Shown here piece after piece: positions 13,053 to 14,224 of a stretch of 14,224 nucleotides of DNA (position 1 is the first letter of the stretch; each line of letters starts with the position of its first letter). The DNA comes from Actinomycetes bacterium (lineage in GTDB: Bacteria; Actinomycetota; Actinomycetes; Actinomycetales; Cellulomonadaceae), in the NCBI GenBank assembly GCA_023462275.1, contig JAEWYD010000070.1, positions 1-14,224 on the forward strand, written 5' to 3'. The position numbers and the translations under genes were made by a program. The notes under the pieces are model-generated. The model was not told the DNA's origin. It saw only the letters and a program-made list of their open reading frames with translations, and did not search any database.

Positions 13053-13877
13053 CTAGCCCAGGAGGGCGCGCGTGCGCTCGGCGGTCGTCGCGTGGTCGAG
13101 CGTCTGCATCATCCCGAAGAAGCCCATCCGCTCGGGCTCGACAGATGCCGTCGGCAGGCCGAGCCGGGCACCCAGCGCCTCCGCGAGCGTGCAGACGGGC
13201 ACCCCCTCGTCCCCTACGGCGTGCAGCACGGCACCGGCCGGTGCGCCCTCGAGCGCGAGCCGGAACAGGTGCGCGGCGTCGGCGACGTGCACGGCGCACC
13301 ACCGGTTCTGCCCGTCGCCCACGTACATCGCCCGCCCGGCGTCGCGGTACATCCGGACGAGCTGCGCGACGAACCCGTGCCGGTCGCCCTCGCCGTGCAC
13401 CGAGCGCGGCAGACGCACGACGGCGGGACGCAGCCCGTCCGCCGCACGGTCAAGCAGGAGTCGCTCGTTCTCGCCGCGGGCCGCGGCCGGCCCACTGGCC
13501 ATGCGGTCCTCCTCGGTGCTCGGCCGGCCCGGCACGATGGGCGTGCCCGACGCGGCCACGACCGGCTTGCCGGTGCCGGCGAGCGCGTCGGCGATCGCGG
13601 CGACCGCGCCACGCTCGAACGCCGCCGCGCCCGCCAGGTCGTTCATGTCCTCGTGCGGGAAGGCGAGGTGGACGACGCCGTCGGCCGCGTCCGCAGCACT
13701 GCGCAGCAGGTCGTGGTCGGCGAGCCCGCCGCGGACGACGTCGGCACCGCGGGCCGCGACGACCTGCGCGGACGCGTCGGACCGGGCGAGGCCCGAGACG
13801 GTGTGGCCCGCCGCCAGGAGCTCGGGGATGACCGAGCCGGCGACCCAGCCGGACGCGCCGGTGACGAAGACGTGCAT
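13053..13877 (-). CDS. SDR/NAD-dependent epimerase family oxidoreductase, C-terminus cut by an in-frame TAG
   Basis: This 274-aa protein is an extended or atypical SDR. It starts MHVFVTGASGWVAG with the GxxGxxG nucleotide-binding motif (7-14), followed by GLARSDASAQ, which fits NADP selection. Later family segments are VVHLAFPHED, RPAVVRLPRSVHGEGD, YVGDGQNRWCAVHVADAAHLFRLALE and HAVGDEGVP. The usual Tyr-x3-Lys pair is replaced (ARGENERLL region), as is common in this subgroup. The ATG at 13877 has AAGGAG at good spacing. The stop TAG (13053-13055) falls at RALLG-stop, where relatives have LGW. The frame beyond reads APTRPTLLEDVAAGRYDG and ends at TGA 12996-12998, matching the normal family C-terminus. 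About 19 residues are therefore lost, or TAG is read through or is a sequencing error. Divergent TetR control is likely. Confidence 0.88.
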   Translation of the reverse strand: MHVFVTGASGWVAGSVIPELLAAGHTVSGLARSDASAQVVAARGADVVRGGLADHDLLRSAADAADGVVHLAFPHEDMNDLAGAAAFERGAVAAIADALAGTGKPVVAASGTPIVPGRPSTEEDRMASGPAAARGENERLLLDRAADGLRPAVVRLPRSVHGEGDRHGFVAQLVRMYRDAGRAMYVGDGQNRWCAVHVADAAHLFRLALEGAPAGAVLHAVGDEGVPVCTLAEALGARLGLPTASVEPERMGFFGMMQTLDHATTAERTRALLG

Positions 13878-13886
13878 GGTGACTCC

Positions 13887-13915
13887 TTGGTGATGTCAGG
13901 TTCTGACATCACCAA
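13887..13915. promoter_or_regulatory. 29-bp dyad operator upstream of the SDR gene
   Basis: Perfect 13-bp arms TTGGTGATGTCAG (13887-13899) and CTGACATCACCAA (13903-13915) flank a three-base centre. The site spans the predicted SDR transcription start, just downstream of the -10, and lies 72 bp from the divergent tetR start when measured from 13887. A perfect dyad of this length next to a tetR gene is typical of a TetR operator. Confidence 0.75.
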
Positions 13916-13943
13916 CAGTACGCCTCATGTCAGAGACTGTCAT
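13915..13943 (-). promoter_or_regulatory. Promoter of the SDR gene
   Basis: On the minus strand ATGACA (13938-13943; five of six bases of TTGACA) is followed by 17 bases and TACTGT (13915-13920, TANNNT type). The start point would be near 13908, inside the 29-bp dyad, giving a short leader with AAGGAG before the ATG at 13877. The second imperfect operator overlaps the -35 box, so repression could block polymerase at both ends. Confidence 0.55.
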
Positions 13944-13944
13944 C
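13926..13944. promoter_or_regulatory. Second, imperfect TetR-type operator
   Basis: ATGTCAG (13927-13933), three bases, then CTGTCAT (13937-13943) reproduces the core of the 29-bp dyad with one mismatch. It overlaps the SDR -35 box and lies just upstream of the tetR -10. It may mediate autoregulation with lower affinity than the perfect site. Confidence 0.55.
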
Positions 13945-13946
13945 AC

Positions 13947-13952
13947 TACACT
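13947..13952 (+). promoter_or_regulatory. -10 element for a leaderless tetR transcript
   Basis: TACACT fits the TANNNT pattern and ends six bases before the tetR ATG at 13959. No ribosome-binding site is present in that space, so the transcript probably begins at or within a base or two of the start codon. Confidence 0.5.
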
Positions 13953-13958
13953 GGCACC

Positions 13959-14224
13959 ATGGGACGCTGGGAGCCGGACGCGCGCGGGCGGCTCGCGCGC
14001 GCCGCCCTCGTCCTCAGCGCCGAGCGCGGGTACGAGGCGACCACCGTGGCCGAGATCGCCGCGGCCGCCGACGTCACCGAGCGGACCTTCTACCGGCACT
14101 TCGCCGACAAGGCCGACGCCCTGTTCCCCGACAACGCCGGGCTGCTCGCCCACGTGGCGCGCGTGACCGGCGAGGCGGCCCGGCGCGGCGACGCCCCGCT
14201 CGACGCCGCGCTCGTGGCGGTGGC
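13959..14224 (+). CDS. TetR family transcriptional regulator (partial, cut by window end)
   Basis: Only the first 88 codons are present and no stop is reached. The N-terminal helix-turn-helix is clear: GRLARAALVLSAERGYEATTVAEIAAAADVTERTFYRHFADKADAL (10-55), including the TetR signature TVAEIAAAADVTERTFYRHF. This part binds DNA as a dimer; the ligand-binding C-terminal domain is outside the window. The ATG at 13959 follows a -10-like TACACT without a ribosome-binding site. The gene is divergent from the SDR gene, and two related dyads lie between them, so it probably represses both itself and the SDR gene. The ligand is unknown. Confidence 0.93.
   Translation, partial: MGRWEPDARGRLARAALVLSAERGYEATTVAEIAAAADVTERTFYRHFADKADALFPDNAGLLAHVARVTGEAARRGDAPLDAALVAV

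Overview
The window comes from the chromosome of a very high G+C actinobacterium. Most genes have strong third-position G/C bias, GTG starts are common, and several promoters look leaderless. The gene set fits Micrococcales (Cellulomonas/Cellulosimicrobium-like), but that placement is inference. No rRNA, tRNA, CRISPR array, transposase or integrase is visible.

Region 1 (1-4860, G+C-rich core). On the minus strand lie a DJ-1/PfpI amidotransferase-like protein, a two-CBS-domain protein, and a tandem pair of paralogous lysylphosphatidylglycerol-synthase-type membrane proteins without the catalytic aminoacyl-transfer domain. A formate/nitrite transporter follows on the plus strand, convergent with an acylphosphatase. 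The gap between those two holds two copies of a 37-bp hairpin-forming repeat.

Region 2 (about 4860-9985, lower G+C island). All seven genes are on the minus strand and use A/T-ending codons rare elsewhere in the window. The core is an operon with overlapping genes: a membrane-anchored adaptor with a peptidoglycan-binding domain, an ABC ATPase and an FtsX/MacB-like permease. Small exported proteins flank it. Upstream in transcription order are a Sec-exported protein of 124 aa and a closely coupled cytoplasmic protein. Downstream, under their own promoter, are a Sec-exported protein of 123 aa and a four-cysteine lipoprotein. This is the best candidate in the window for an undescribed system, perhaps export of or resistance to a secreted peptide. 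The function is not proven by the sequence.

Region 3 (about 9986-14224, G+C-rich core resumes). It begins with a short coding-like tail that may be a gene remnant at the island edge. Then come a ZmaR-like GNAT acetyltransferase, a class I methyltransferase, a MarR regulator divergent from an alpha/beta hydrolase across a clear palindromic operator, and an SDR/epimerase divergent from a TetR regulator across a 29-bp dyad operator. The TetR gene is cut by the window end. The SDR gene has an in-frame TAG where the family normally has Trp, and the conserved family C-terminus is still readable beyond it.
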